A DNA stretch of 64,000 bases from Candidatus Undinarchaeales archaeon (GTDB lineage Archaea; SpSt-1190; JASMDC01), in contig JASMDC010000010.1 of NCBI GenBank assembly GCA_030753015.1, positions 1-64,000 on the forward strand, in the 5' to 3' direction. Position numbers and translations under genes: made by a program. This document shows, one piece after another, positions 8,158-17,333 of the stretch. The notes beneath the pieces are model-generated. The model had not been told where the DNA came from and searched no databases. It was given only the letters and a program-made list of their open reading frames with translations. How positions within the stretch are numbered: position 1 is the stretch's first letter; each line of letters starts with the position of its first letter.

Positions 8158-9528
8158 TCAGTTCCGCAGGCTCTTCACTGGGGCCGGGATGCGTCCGCCC
8201 CGGGCGATGAACGCCTTGGAACCGAACTGTGAGACCGGCATGATAGTGGAGCCACCGAGCAGACCGCCGAAGGAGACCATCTCGCCCGCCTTCTTCCCGG
8301 GTACGGGGATGAGCCGGCTCGCAGTGGTCTTGTTGTTGATGACCCCGATGGCCGCCTCGTCGGCGATGATCGCAGACAGGGTCTCTGCAGGAGTGTCGCC
8401 GGGGACGGCGATCATGTCCAGGCCCACCGAGCACACTGCGGTCATGGCCTCGAGCTTCTCCAGGGTGAGGGCACCTTCTGCCACGGCCTCGACCAGACCC
8501 GGGTCCTCGCACACCGGGATGAAGGCCCCGGAGAGCCCGCCCACGTAGCTGGTGGCCATGGCCCCGCCCTTCTTCACGGCGTCGGTGAGCAGCGCGAGCG
8601 CTGCAGTGCTGCCGGGAGCGCCCGCCCGTTGCAGGCCCATGGTCTCAAGTATCTCGCCCACACTGTCACCGCGCGTAGGGCTGGGGGCCAGGGAGATGTC
8701 GATGATGCCGAACTCCACGTCCAGGCGCCTGGCCATCTCGCGGCCGATGAGCTCGCCGACACGAGTGATCTTGAAGGCCGTGCGTTTGACCTCTTCCGCG
8801 ACGGTTCCCAGGCTCCTGCCCTTCAGCTTGTCGAGGGCGGCCTTGACGGTTCCGGGACCGGAGATGCCCACGCTCACTACCGCCTCGGGCTCCTCTGCAC
8901 CGTGGAACGCGCCCGCCATGAAGGGATTGTCGGAAGGAGCGTTGGCGAACACGACGAGCTTGGCGCACCCGATGCCGCCGCTGTCAGCGGTCCGCGCAGC
9001 TATGTCCTTGATGAGCGCACCGATGCGGAGCACGGCGTCCATGTTGATGCCTGCCCGGGTGCTGGCCACGTTCACCGACGAGCACACCCGTTCAGTGGAC
9101 GCGAGGGCGGCTGGAAGGCTCTCGAGCAGCATGCGATCGGCGTCCGTGAATCCCTTTTCGACCAATGCCGAGTAGCCACCTATGAAATCGATCCCCACAC
9201 GCTTGGCCACATCGTCCATGGCCTTGGCAACAGCGCAGCCGGCCTCCTCCGGATCGGCGTCCTTGAGCGGTGCCAGGAGGAAGGAGATGGGCGTGAGCGA
9301 GACGCGCTTGTTGACGATGGGGATGCCGTACCGCTCGGCGACGCCGTCGGCGGTGCCCACCAGATTGCCGGCATAGCGGAGCACCTTCTCCTTGATCTTG
9401 GAGCATAGGGCATCAAGGTCCGGATCGGCGCAGTCCATTACGTTGATGCCCATGGTGACAGTGCGCACGTCCAGGTTCTGGACGCTGATCATCTCGATGG
9501 TCTCCATGATCTCTTCGGGTCTGTACAT
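8158..9528 (-). CDS. UPF0210/DUF711 (PFL-family) protein
   Basis: A 456-residue protein matching the UPF0210 family, also called PFL-like because of a fold relationship to pyruvate formate-lyase. Recognisable segments are the N-terminal [33 protein letters not shown], the central [12 protein letters not shown] and the C-terminal [20 protein letters not shown]. The family normally sits next to a small ACT-domain protein, as here: the upstream gene ends 12 bases before this start. The reaction is not established. The pair is widely conserved in bacteria and archaea and may sense a small ligand through the ACT protein. Confidence 0.88.
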   Translation of the reverse strand: MYRPEEIMETIEMISVQNLDVRTVTMGINVMDCADPDLDALCSKIKEKVLRYAGNLVGTADGVAERYGIPIVNKRVSLTPISFLLAPLKDADPEEAGCAVAKAMDDVAKRVGIDFIGGYSALVEKGFTDADRMLLESLPAALASTERVCSSVNVASTRAGINMDAVLRIGALIKDIAARTADSGGIGCAKLVVFANAPSDNPFMAGAFHGAEEPEAVVSVGISGPGTVKAALDKLKGRSLGTVAEEVKRTAFKITRVGELIGREMARRLDVEFGIIDISLAPSPTRGDSVGEILETMGLQRAGAPGSTAALALLTDAVKKGGAMATSYVGGLSGAFIPVCEDPGLVEAVAEGALTLEKLEAMTAVCSVGLDMIAVPGDTPAETLSAIIADEAAIGVINNKTTASRLIPVPGKKAGEMVSFGGLLGGSTIMPVSQFGSKAFIARGGRIPAPVKSLRN

Positions 9529-9540
9529 GGTGACCGCCTC

Positions 9541-9822
9541 CTAGATCCGGTGCATGAACTCGAAGATGTCGTGGTGCTGGATGTACACCTTGACGCCCAG
9601 CCGCTCGGCCTCTCTCTCAAGCTCCTTCTTCAGCTCGGAGAGGCTCAGGTCCGAGCTGGCGATGTCGGCTAGCACGATCATCGCAAAATAATCCTGCATG
9701 ATCGTGGAGTTCAGGTCCTCGATGTTCACCGCCTGCTGTGCCAGCACGTTGGTGATACCGGCCACGATGCCCGTCCTGTCCTTACCAACGATCGTGATGA
9801 TGACCTGCTCCTTATCGCTCAT
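9541..9822 (-). CDS. UPF0237 ACT-domain protein
   Basis: A 93-residue single ACT domain. VIITIVGKDRTGIVAGIT at the start is the typical ACT beta-alpha element, followed by NIEDLNSTIMQDYFAMIVLADI. ACT domains bind amino acids or similar ligands. It is the first gene of an operon with the UPF0210 protein, the usual partnership. A TATA-like CCTATAACT lies at about 9847-9855. Confidence 0.9.
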   Translation of the reverse strand: MSDKEQVIITIVGKDRTGIVAGITNVLAQQAVNIEDLNSTIMQDYFAMIVLADIASSDLSLSELKKELEREAERLGVKVYIQHHDIFEFMHRI

Positions 9823-9898
9823 GGAACCGGGAACGGACGGTCAGAGTTATAGGTTTGATGTGCTGGCGTCGGTCCGTTGAAACCGGTTTCACCGTCTT

Positions 9899-9907
9899 GT
9901 TTTTAAG
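9899..9907 (+). promoter_or_regulatory. TATA-like box upstream of the small Cys-rich gene
   Basis: TTTTTAAGC lies about 65 bases before the ATG at 9971, which would leave a leader of roughly 40 bases. This is weaker support than at most genes here. Confidence 0.35.
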
Positions 9908-9970
9908 CTGTTTCGTACATAGGGTCCGATAGTACACGAGAGCAGAACATGTGAGAACGGATGTGATACC

Positions 9971-10126
9971 ATGACCAGAATCATCAACCTGTGCAACGAC
10001 GGCTGCTGTCCCGTCATCGAGATCGACGAGCACGAAGTGCGAATCGGCGAGGAGGGGAACCTCTGCACCCTCTCCCGCGACGAGTGGAACACCCTCGTAT
10101 CCAAGATCAAGAACGATGAGGTATAG
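9971..10126 (+). CDS. Small Cys-rich conserved protein (51 aa)
   Basis: A 51-residue frame with NLCNDGCCPVIEI near the start, a GEEGNLCTLSRDEWNTLV core and a lysine-rich end. The Cys-x3-CysCys arrangement and the WNxLVxKIK ending resemble small proteins I recall from many genomes, sometimes near arsenic genes; their function is unknown. The cysteines suggest metal or metalloid binding. It stops 15 bases before, and in the same frame as, a fragment of an arsenite methyltransferase-like protein. Confidence 0.65.
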   Translation: MTRIINLCNDGCCPVIEIDEHEVRIGEEGNLCTLSRDEWNTLVSKIKNDEV

Positions 10127-10141
10127 CTCTATAACGGGGCG

Positions 10142-10348
10142 GTGCTCAAGGACGAATACCTTGAAAAGGTGAATGCGGCCGGGTTCGGGAGAATCGAGGT
10201 CATCCAGGAGAAAGTCTTCCCGATCTCCTCTATGCTCAACGATCCCACTGCCCAGGCCGTGATTCGTGACCTGGAGCTGACACAGGAGGACCTCAAGGGA
10301 CTCGACGACTCGGTAGTGAGCTTGGAGTTCACGGCCATCAAGGGATAG
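10142..10348 (+). pseudogene. C-terminal remnant of an arsenite methyltransferase (ArsM)-like protein
   Basis: A 68-residue frame from a GTG. DEYLEKVNAAGFGRIEVI and the closing DDSVVSLEFTAIKG resemble the C-terminal region of ArsM, which methylates arsenite using SAM. The SAM-binding Rossmann domain and catalytic cysteines are absent, so this is probably a remnant after deletion of about three quarters of the gene. It may alternatively be a small stand-alone protein. The match is from memory of the family. Confidence 0.45.
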
Positions 10349-10355
10349 AATGTGC

Positions 10356-10379
10356 GGGGGATCGGGTAACCGGCCCCCC
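10356..10379 (+). terminator. Possible GC hairpin after the ArsM remnant
   Basis: GGGGG (10356-10360) can pair with the C run at 10374-10378, and CGG/CCG pairs close a GTAA loop. The hairpin is imperfect. No long T tract follows. Confidence 0.3.
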
Positions 10380-10420
10380 ACCGCCAGGTTCAAAAGGCTT
10401 GTCCTTCATGTTATCCGGAT

Positions 10421-11050
10421 ATGCCTCGTCGTCCCCTCGTCAACGTACGACTCGCCGGGTACTGTGGCATAGCAGCGTTCGCGGTCGCCTTCATCTGCAT
10501 CCTGTTCGCCACCAATGCCTCACCCTGGTTCAGCTGGACCGAGACCTGGCTGAGCGACCTGGGGGGGCGCGATGGTGAGGCAGTGACCCTGTTCGGCCCA
10601 TTCACCGCAGCTCACCTGTTCAACAACGGCGTCATGCTCGCCTCACTGCTGGGCATCGGGCTCGTCGGCGGACTTTGGGGATTTCCGGGGCTGGACACAC
10701 CCTGGGGCAAGCGAGGGCTCGTCCTCCTGGTACTGGACATGGTGGCTCTGTTCGGAGTAGGACTGTTCCCCATCTCGCTCGGCGTTAGACACGATTATGC
10801 CGCTGTGCTCTTCTTCGTGCTCATCCCCGCATCGCTGCTCGCACTTGCGAAGGGGCTGAACGATTCGGGTGAGGACGGGCATGCACGGACCATGGGGGTG
10901 CTGGGGGCGATAGCCCTCGTCACCGTGCCCCTCATCGAGCTCCTACCACAGCCCTGGGGCAATAATGCGCTCATCGAGACCATCCCTTCGCTGGCGCTGG
11001 GGATCGCGAGCTTGGTGTCCGGACGGTGGCTGCTCGTCTTGGACGACTAG
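10421..11050 (+). CDS. DUF998 family membrane protein
   Basis: A 209-residue integral membrane protein with about six hydrophobic helices. The WLSDLGGRDG motif after the first helix (about residues 40-50) is the hallmark of DUF998, a family of unknown role. The NGV/LFNN segment at the start of the second helix also fits. The gene ends convergently with the RND gene, and the two stop codons overlap by four bases. Confidence 0.75.
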   Translation: MPRRPLVNVRLAGYCGIAAFAVAFICILFATNASPWFSWTETWLSDLGGRDGEAVTLFGPFTAAHLFNNGVMLASLLGIGLVGGLWGFPGLDTPWGKRGLVLLVLDMVALFGVGLFPISLGVRHDYAAVLFFVLIPASLLALAKGLNDSGEDGHARTMGVLGAIALVTVPLIELLPQPWGNNALIETIPSLALGIASLVSGRWLLVLDD

Positions 11051-13389
11051 GCCGGCTCCAACGCGGACCCCATTATGCGACATAGCACCTGGCCGAAGGA
11101 ACCCTCCTGTTCATCAGCATAGGTCTTCAGCCAAGCGGCGAACCTCTCCTCCAGCACGGTGATGGGTGGCACGATCATCAGCGCCCCGATGAGGGCAGAC
11201 GTCACGCCGATGGAGAGGGTGAGCCCCATGCGGTCCATGCCCGGATTGTCCCCGATGGTCATGGCCATGAATCCCATGATTGTGGTGATTGTAGTTACTG
11301 TAATAGCGCTCCCCACCGAGCGGTAGGTCTGGGCCATGGCCTCGGAGGAGGGCAGCGTCTTTCGCAGCCCGTGATATCGGTGGGCAAGATGTAGGGAGAA
11401 GTCGATGCCAAGGCCCATGATCATGCTGAACACGCTCGACGTCGCCATGGTCATGTGTATGCCCGCGTACCCCATGACGCCCCGCACCCACACCATGCTG
11501 ATCATCATTGGCGCCAGGCACACAAGGGCCAGGGCCGGCGAGCGGTAGATCAGGAACACGATGACCATGACGAAGATGAGCCCCCACATGGTGGTCCGCG
11601 CCATGTCGCCGCCGATGAGCTTGCCGATGATGCGGCCGAACGCAGGGCCGCCGCTGTAAGCAACGGTGACGTGCGAGGGGATGTCCATCTCCTCGACATC
11701 GCGTTCGATGGCGCTCATGAACTTTTCGTTCAAGGTCTGCTCGTTACCTATGCTCGTGCTAACGGACATGAGTAGGATATCGCGCTTCTTGTTGTAGTAG
11801 CGTCCGAGCTTCCCCCGGTCCTCCACAGCCTCGAGGAGCTCTCGCTCGTCGTAGGGGATGCGCTCACGCCCAGGTATGCGCTGATTCTGGAACGCCTCCC
11901 AAGGATCGCCCACGCTGTCCACGTGCTCCTCGCGGGCGATGAACTGGGAGAGCAAGTGGAGCTCCTTGAGGAACTCCCGGTCGACGAGCGAGTCGGGAGC
12001 GGGCGCCACGTCGTTGAGCTGGAACACGATGAAAGCCGACTCGGCACCCCCGAATTCGTTCTTAAAGGAGTCCATGGAGCGGACCACGGAAAGGCTCCTG
12101 GGGGAATCTGCGGACATGTCCGTGAGCGTCTTGACATACTGGGCCCCGTTGGCCATGAACACCGTGAAAACAAGGAGTACGAGCATGGTGGTCGCGGGCC
12201 AGGACTCCACCAGCGTACCCACGAACACGAAGAACCGGTCCAGGGACTGGACCCGGACCACCTCCACGGGCCCCTTGCGGCCTTTCTCGGTGATGACCAG
12301 TAGTGCTACAAGGAGCACCAGCGACGAGAGCATGCTGAAGAATATGCCCAGGGCGAGGACGGTCCCCAGGTCCTGGATGCCGGGCATCCGACCCATCCTC
12401 ATGGCCAGGAAGCCAGCCATGGTGGTTGTGGCGGTGGCCAGGACCGCCATCCCCAGGTCGGACAGGGTCTCCTCCACGGCCTCTTCCACGCTCTTCCCCT
12501 CCTCACGCTCCTCCAGGTATCTGTGGACCACGTGGATACCGTAGTCGATCCCGATGCCGATGAGCATGGCGCCGATCCCCACGGTGATGGTGGAGAGCGG
12601 GATGTCCAGCATCTCCATGAACCCGGCGGTCCAGATGACCGAGAGGATGATTGGGAGCATGGGGATGGCGGCGGTGCTCCCGGAGCGGAAGTAGAGGTAG
12701 AGTGTGATGAAGACTAGGAGGAGGCTGTACCCGATGGAGTCGCGGGCACCGCCCACCAGCACGATCATCATCACGCGCATCATCGATGGTCGGCCCGTGA
12801 TCTCGACGCGGATCCCCAGGGGAGGCCGGGCGAACCGGATGGCGTCCCTGACGCTGTCCTCGAACAGTCCGAGCCGCCGCGCGTCGACGCTCACGGCGCC
12901 GAAACCGAACAAGACGGAACGGGTGTAGGCCTTGTTGTAGAAACGATCCAAAGAGCCCATCTGGTCGTGGAGCGCGATTGATCCCTCTATGGTCGTGGGG
13001 AATGGGCGATGTTTCTGGGTGATGGTCTTTGCGGCAGAGTCCGTCGACGACAGCTCCTTCACGTCCTCCAGCCGCTCGTCAAGCGCCTTCGTGAACGCCA
13101 ACACCCGCGGGTCGCGCATGTCACGCACTGCATCGGGCTCATCAACGGTGTCGTCCAGCTCTAGCAGGAGGATGACCGTGTCCTGTGTCCCGTACTCGTT
13201 GGAGATGAACTGCATGGTCTGGAGCACGTCCAGGTCCTCGGGCATGAACTTTCTCATATCGGTCTCGAGCTTGAGCTTGATGGCGTGGGAGTAGACGATC
13301 CCGGTCGCGATGAGGAACACTGCCACCACGATGTACGGATGACGGTAGATCTGGCGTCCCAGCCATCGCAAGACCTTCTTCGCGACCAT
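11047..13389 (-). CDS. RND/MMPL-family exporter, two six-helix halves
   Basis: A 780-residue RND-superfamily protein (MMPL/patched-like). Each half has one helix, a large extracytoplasmic loop and then five helices: helix near residues 18-37, loop to about 210, helices to about 370, and the second half repeating the plan from about 395. GIGIDYGIHVVHRY (first half) and GLGIDFSLHLAHRY (second half) are the paired helix-4 motifs with the proton-relay Asp typical of the family. It is last in an operon with a CARDB surface protein and a MarR/GbsR-like regulator. The likely role is export of lipids or hydrophobic compounds. Confidence 0.88.
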   Translation of the reverse strand: MVAKKVLRWLGRQIYRHPYIVVAVFLIATGIVYSHAIKLKLETDMRKFMPEDLDVLQTMQFISNEYGTQDTVILLLELDDTVDEPDAVRDMRDPRVLAFTKALDERLEDVKELSSTDSAAKTITQKHRPFPTTIEGSIALHDQMGSLDRFYNKAYTRSVLFGFGAVSVDARRLGLFEDSVRDAIRFARPPLGIRVEITGRPSMMRVMMIVLVGGARDSIGYSLLLVFITLYLYFRSGSTAAIPMLPIILSVIWTAGFMEMLDIPLSTITVGIGAMLIGIGIDYGIHVVHRYLEEREEGKSVEEAVEETLSDLGMAVLATATTTMAGFLAMRMGRMPGIQDLGTVLALGIFFSMLSSLVLLVALLVITEKGRKGPVEVVRVQSLDRFFVFVGTLVESWPATTMLVLLVFTVFMANGAQYVKTLTDMSADSPRSLSVVRSMDSFKNEFGGAESAFIVFQLNDVAPAPDSLVDREFLKELHLLSQFIAREEHVDSVGDPWEAFQNQRIPGRERIPYDERELLEAVEDRGKLGRYYNKKRDILLMSVSTSIGNEQTLNEKFMSAIERDVEEMDIPSHVTVAYSGGPAFGRIIGKLIGGDMARTTMWGLIFVMVIVFLIYRSPALALVCLAPMMISMVWVRGVMGYAGIHMTMATSSVFSMIMGLGIDFSLHLAHRYHGLRKTLPSSEAMAQTYRSVGSAITVTTITTIMGFMAMTIGDNPGMDRMGLTLSIGVTSALIGALMIVPPITVLEERFAAWLKTYADEQEGSFGQVLCRIMGSALEPA

Positions 13390-13414
13390 GGTCGGTGACC
13401 GTCCTCGGACGAGA

Positions 13415-15502
13415 CTACTTCTTCTCGACGGTGTCGTTCGGTTTACGCGTCACGTAGTACACGAGGCCACCGACCAAGAGGACGACCGCTGCGATGGGAC
13501 CCAGCTGTGAGCTGAGGGGCGCCTCTTCACCGGCCACTTGCCTGCCACCATCTGTGATGGTGACCTCCTTGGAGTCCTCGAACACGTATACGTTGGAGTC
13601 ACCGATATCCCGGTCGCCCACGGCCCTGATCTCGAAAGTAAGGGCGTATTCCTTGGGTGTGCCGTCGCTCTCGATGCGTCCGTCGAGAATACCTGTCCTC
13701 GATACGCCCGGGGGGATAGTGGAAAGGTAGTCGCTCTTGGTCTCGAACACGAAGGGAACGTCGCCCTCGACGATGGCCTTGATTGACGCGGACTCGGCCT
13801 CTTCGCTGCCGGTGTTCATGACCTCGATGGTCATCTTGAACTCATCGCCAAGCTTCAGCGCCGAGACCTTGCGCCCGGCGACGGTGACCTCGAGGGTGGA
13901 GATGGAGAGCCTGGGCTTCTCGTTGACGATGAGGGTGTAGGTCTGCTGGCCGGTGAGGGCCGCTCCTGCGGTGTCGGTGAACGTCAGGTCAACGGTGACG
14001 AGGTAATCGCCCGGTTTCGTGTCCTCAGGCACGTCGAACCTGAACTGGGCGGAGCTGCTGGTGTCCTTGGCTACGTTGCCCAGCACAGAGCGACGGTTGC
14101 CGCCGAAATCCAGGGCGTCGGAAGTAGCTACGGCCACGACGTTCTTGGCCATCCCCGTGCCCACGTTGTTGATGTCGAGGGAGAGGAGCACGTCGTCGTC
14201 ACCGGGTCGCACCTTCTCAGGGTCCACGGACGTATCGCCCAGGCGGAGCTCGGGCATTCCCTGGACGGAGAGGCCGATGATGGACTCGGCGGAGTTTGCG
14301 GTCCCCAGCGCGTCCTCGTAGGTGAGCGCGGCGGTCAGCTGGTAGGCGCCCTCGGGCGTCTTGGGCGCAGCGTAGACCTGGATGGGAAGTCGTGCCTGGG
14401 CATCGGCGGCCAGCTCCCGGACGAGGTACTGCGACGAGCCCAGCGGGATGACGCCGTCCACGGTCACGGGAAGGTTCACTGAGCCCACCATCTGGGCCGC
14501 GGAGGCCACCATGGCCATGGTGGGATCCGCCATTATCGCTTGGGCTGCACCTGAGCCACCGAAGCCCTGCCCCTGGCTCTGGTACGCGCTCACCCGGGTG
14601 AGCGAGAGGCGCACGTTCTTGGCCTCGGCGCTACCGGCGTTGCGGAGGACGAAGACGAGGTCCTTGGTCTCGCCGGGCGTGAAGGTGTCAAGGCCCTCGA
14701 TCACAGCGAGCTCGACAACCGGCTCGGTCTTGTCGACGTGCAGACCGAGCTGGAGCGTTGGATTGGTCGAACCGCTGTCGTCCTCGATGGTGATGGGGAG
14801 AGTGTAGAAGCCCGATGCACGGGCGCTGGTCTGGAGCACGAGATCGATGTAGGCAAGACGGCCGGGCAGCACGTCGCCGAGGGCGAACACGTCCCCCGTC
14901 CCGCGAAGCGAGAAGAGCGTGGTGTCCTCGGAGCCCTCGGGCGTCGTCGCCACAGTCGCGCGCACGTTCTCGGCGACGCCCTTGCCGGCGTTCCGCATAC
15001 TGATGCGCACCTCGATCGCGGTCCCCGACGAGATCGTGTCCGGGAGGGTGGTGCTGGCGATGACCACGAGCGGATCCGCTTCGATCTCGAGGGTCAGCTC
15101 GGTCTCCTCGCGCAGCTCCTCACAGGTGGGGTGGCAGGTGATGATGTCGAGCTTGTAGGTACCCTCCTGGGCCCCCTCGTCAACGTCGAGGTAGAAGTCC
15201 TTGTAGATGACCGGGCGGCCGACGACATCGCCGATGACCTCGACACTCGGGTGCCCCTCACGAACTGAGAAGGGATACTTGGGATCCACTGCCAGGGTTA
15301 GGTCCTCCAGAGCTTTGTCGCCGCTGAACGTCAGCTTGAGCTTGAGGGTCATGGGCATGCCCGGATTGAGTACGGTCGGATCGGTGGACACCTTTGTCAC
15401 CGAAACGGCACCGTAGTCCTTGCCGGCGGCAGCGAGGCCGAACGGAGCGATGAGTATCGCGCAGAGCACGAGGGTCAGTATCAATAGGTTCTCTCGTTCC
15501 AT
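13415..15502 (-). CDS. Surface-anchored CARDB/COG1361-type repeat protein
   Basis: A 695-residue secreted protein. It has an N-terminal signal or anchor (residues about 5-26), then a series of beta-rich CARDB/NEW3-type repeats with recurring NxGxxxAxNVR signatures, such as NAGKGVAENVRATV, NAGSAEAKNVRLSL and NVGTGMAKNVVAVA. A single C-terminal membrane helix (about 665-683) is followed by a basic tail. COG1361 proteins are commonly found next to RND exporters in archaea, where they may act as an extracytoplasmic partner. It sits 25 bases upstream of the RND gene and 31 bases after the regulator. Confidence 0.82.
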   Translation of the reverse strand: MERENLLILTLVLCAILIAPFGLAAAGKDYGAVSVTKVSTDPTVLNPGMPMTLKLKLTFSGDKALEDLTLAVDPKYPFSVREGHPSVEVIGDVVGRPVIYKDFYLDVDEGAQEGTYKLDIITCHPTCEELREETELTLEIEADPLVVIASTTLPDTISSGTAIEVRISMRNAGKGVAENVRATVATTPEGSEDTTLFSLRGTGDVFALGDVLPGRLAYIDLVLQTSARASGFYTLPITIEDDSGSTNPTLQLGLHVDKTEPVVELAVIEGLDTFTPGETKDLVFVLRNAGSAEAKNVRLSLTRVSAYQSQGQGFGGSGAAQAIMADPTMAMVASAAQMVGSVNLPVTVDGVIPLGSSQYLVRELAADAQARLPIQVYAAPKTPEGAYQLTAALTYEDALGTANSAESIIGLSVQGMPELRLGDTSVDPEKVRPGDDDVLLSLDINNVGTGMAKNVVAVATSDALDFGGNRRSVLGNVAKDTSSSAQFRFDVPEDTKPGDYLVTVDLTFTDTAGAALTGQQTYTLIVNEKPRLSISTLEVTVAGRKVSALKLGDEFKMTIEVMNTGSEEAESASIKAIVEGDVPFVFETKSDYLSTIPPGVSRTGILDGRIESDGTPKEYALTFEIRAVGDRDIGDSNVYVFEDSKEVTITDGGRQVAGEEAPLSSQLGPIAAVVLLVGGLVYYVTRKPNDTVEKK

Positions 15503-15533
15503 TGTAGGTCACTCCTTTCTTCTCTCAATCAGT

Positions 15534-16046
15534 TTAGTTCTCGTTCGATAATGCCTTCTCTCCGGCCTCGATGGTCCGAAGGATCTCCCGGGGATCCTGG
15601 CGGCTCATACGTTCGAGCACGGCCAGGAGCGCGACTGCCTTGTCGATGAGCTCATCGATGTGGCCGTACATCCGCTCGTCACCATCCTTGTCATAGGCGC
15701 CCCGTACCTCCTTGAGGTGCACGATGGCGATGTTGATAGTGGGAATGGTCCTGAAGTGGATGGGTGTCATGAGATCGGTGAGGGCATGGCGGCACACATA
15801 GTAGCCGCGCCGGTCACCGGGGACCTTGACCCGTTCCACGTCCACGAAATCGCCCATCCCCGACAGGATCTTGGACACCTTGGGGACGGAGAAACCCGTG
15901 AGCTCGGCAAGATCCTCCTGTGAGAGGGGCTCATCGGCGGCGAAGAGGATGGCGTACACGGTGGCGCCGTCCCCGGGATACCCGATGGCCTGGCCGATCC
16001 TCGTGATGAGTGCCACGAACGCTTGGTCGGTCTCCGACAGCTCCAT
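15534..16046 (-). CDS. GbsR/MarR-like winged-helix transcriptional regulator
   Basis: About 170 residues from the ATG at 16046; a GTG at 16061 is an alternative. A winged helix-turn-helix is visible at roughly residues 25-85 (EPLSQEDLAELTGFSVPKVSKILSGM). The C-terminal half is helical and probably dimerises. The family controls transporters and membrane-stress genes. It is the first gene of the operon with the CARDB and RND genes and is divergent from the membrane protein at 16104. A perfect 20-bp palindrome in the shared promoter is its likely operator. Confidence 0.8.
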   Translation of the reverse strand: MELSETDQAFVALITRIGQAIGYPGDGATVYAILFAADEPLSQEDLAELTGFSVPKVSKILSGMGDFVDVERVKVPGDRRGYYVCRHALTDLMTPIHFRTIPTINIAIVHLKEVRGAYDKDGDERMYGHIDELIDKAVALLAVLERMSRQDPREILRTIEAGEKALSNEN

Positions 16047-16068
16047 CAGGCCTGGCGGCACACCACAT

Positions 16069-16077
16069 GTTTTTAAG
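16069..16077. promoter_or_regulatory. Shared bidirectional TATA element
   Basis: TTTTTAAGA on the plus strand reads CTTAAAAA on the minus. It is about 25-30 bases from both divergent starts (16046 minus, 16104 plus), so it may serve both promoters. Confidence 0.5.
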
Positions 16078-16097
16078 ATTTTCCAATTTTGGAAAAT
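16078..16097. promoter_or_regulatory. 20-bp perfect palindrome, candidate operator
   Basis: ATTTTCCAA, two Ts, then TTGGAAAAT. It lies directly between the shared TATA element and the ATG at 16104, so binding would block the plus-strand gene and touch the upstream side of the minus promoter. It is a natural site for the adjacent GbsR/MarR-like dimer. Confidence 0.65.
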
Positions 16098-16103
16098 TTC
16101 ATA

Positions 16104-16727
16104 ATGGCTGCTAAGAAGGCTGCGTCGAAGAAGGGGGCACGGAAGGCCACGAAGGGATTGCGTAAGCCTTCAACGCAGGTCCCGTCGACAACGTTCCGTG
16201 ATGTGGATCGGACGTTAGACACCAAGGTCCCCACATCCACACCTGACGACCGCCTCGCCCGCGCCGTGCTCCTCATCGCCGGCCTCGCCCTCCTCGTCGA
16301 GGGCTACGCGCTCGTGCGTCTCCTGGCCATCACCGTGGCCGTCCCCGATCTGGGTGAGGTCGCAGCCTCGTTCGATAGCGCCGCACAGACCTCGTCCGCC
16401 ATTACCGCAGCCATGGATGAGGTCGCCAAGAAACTGAAAGACCTGGAGGGAACAGCACGAACGCTCCCCGGGATGAGCACACTGGCAGCGGACATAGCCC
16501 AAGTGAGCAGCAGGGTGCGCAAGGTGGGCAAGAGCACATCAGCGCTCGAGGGCGACCTGTCAGCGGCGGCCTCGTCGATGGCCGGTAGCGATTTCCGGTC
16601 ACTGGTGTCGCTGCATGCCTTCCTCGTGGTGCAGACGATCGGCCTCATCCTGCTACTGGTGGCCTTGCTGCTGGACGCTGCCATCCGGCTCGGCGTCGTC
16701 GGCGGGGATGCCGGCCCTAGCCCCTGA
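16104..16727 (+). CDS. Two-helix membrane protein with lysine-rich N-terminal tail
   Basis: A 207-residue protein of unknown function. The first 25 residues are Lys/Ala-rich and resemble a histone-H1-like tail. A first membrane helix lies near residues 52-78, a helical soluble domain with Ala/Ser-rich heptads at about 85-165, and a second membrane helix near 170-195. The topology suggests a helical extracytoplasmic loop between two anchors. It is divergent from the GbsR-like regulator and shares its operator, so it is probably part of the same response. Its 3' end overlaps the next gene by 11 bases. Confidence 0.7.
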   Translation: MAAKKAASKKGARKATKGLRKPSTQVPSTTFRDVDRTLDTKVPTSTPDDRLARAVLLIAGLALLVEGYALVRLLAITVAVPDLGEVAASFDSAAQTSSAITAAMDEVAKKLKDLEGTARTLPGMSTLAADIAQVSSRVRKVGKSTSALEGDLSAAASSMAGSDFRSLVSLHAFLVVQTIGLILLLVALLLDAAIRLGVVGGDAGPSP

Positions 16728-17310
16728 TAAGACCAGAGAGCACCCGGTGCGCCGCGGGCCCGTCCACCTCGTCAACCACGAAGAGCGTGTCCTCCCGGCA
16801 GGAGACGAACTCGGTGATGTTGATACCCTCGCGCTCCAGGGCCGAGAGCAGGTAAGAGAGCACGAATGGCGTGTCCTCGAGCTCCATCCCGGAGTACAGG
16901 GCGATGAGCACCTGGCCTGTGCGCACTTGGTTCGACATGGGGACGCTGAGCCACCTGCGGGGCATGTCGCTCTCGCGCAAGATGGAGGTCCACCCGTGCG
17001 AGGTCCGGGTGTGGGCGAGCACCGGGAGGTCCGGCTCGTCATTGGTGAGCACCACGGCCATACCGCTGCTGATCTCGAACCGCGAGCTGCGCAGCAGAGC
17101 TTCCACCTTCTGGCGTCGCTGTCGTCGCTCGGCCCGCACGGTCTCGGCCTGCCGGATGACCGCCTTCTTCACCGCCTCGAAGCTCCCGCCGACATCCTCC
17201 TGGGCCAGCCGGGCCAGGGAGCTGAAGTTCACCACGCCCTGCCCCACGGCCTCCACGAGGGACGGCTTCTTCGCAAGCCAGATGCGCACCTTTTCCTGGA
17301 TGCTCGCCAT
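16717..17310 (-). CDS. Archaeal COG2150-type ACT-domain regulator
   Basis: A 197-residue protein starting at MASIQEKVR. The N-terminal region (about 1-90) is helical (RIWLAKKPSLVEAV, SSLARLAQEDVGGS), and an ACT-like domain occupies the C-terminal half. This is the plan of COG2150, predicted regulators of amino-acid metabolism found in archaea. The ATG at 17310 was chosen because a TATA box lies 24 bases upstream; a longer start at 17331 would overlap that promoter zone. It is monocistronic. Confidence 0.75.
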   Translation of the reverse strand: MASIQEKVRIWLAKKPSLVEAVGQGVVNFSSLARLAQEDVGGSFEAVKKAVIRQAETVRAERRQRRQKVEALLRSSRFEISSGMAVVLTNDEPDLPVLAHTRTSHGWTSILRESDMPRRWLSVPMSNQVRTGQVLIALYSGMELEDTPFVLSYLLSALEREGINITEFVSCREDTLFVVDEVDGPAAHRVLSGLIRG

Positions 17311-17333
17311 GTGGAGTCCTAAATGGGACAAGT

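Noticed and set aside
7454..8548. A 364-codon plus-strand frame over the family B gene and the UPF0210 gene
   Set aside because: It spans two genes and an intergenic promoter on the other strand and encodes no recognisable domain.
10124..10126. In-frame TAG between the Cys-rich protein and the ArsM fragment as a possible pyrrolysine or readthrough codon
   Set aside because: TAG is a common stop in this window, no PYLIS-like structure was evident, and in-frame adjacency occurs by chance one time in three.
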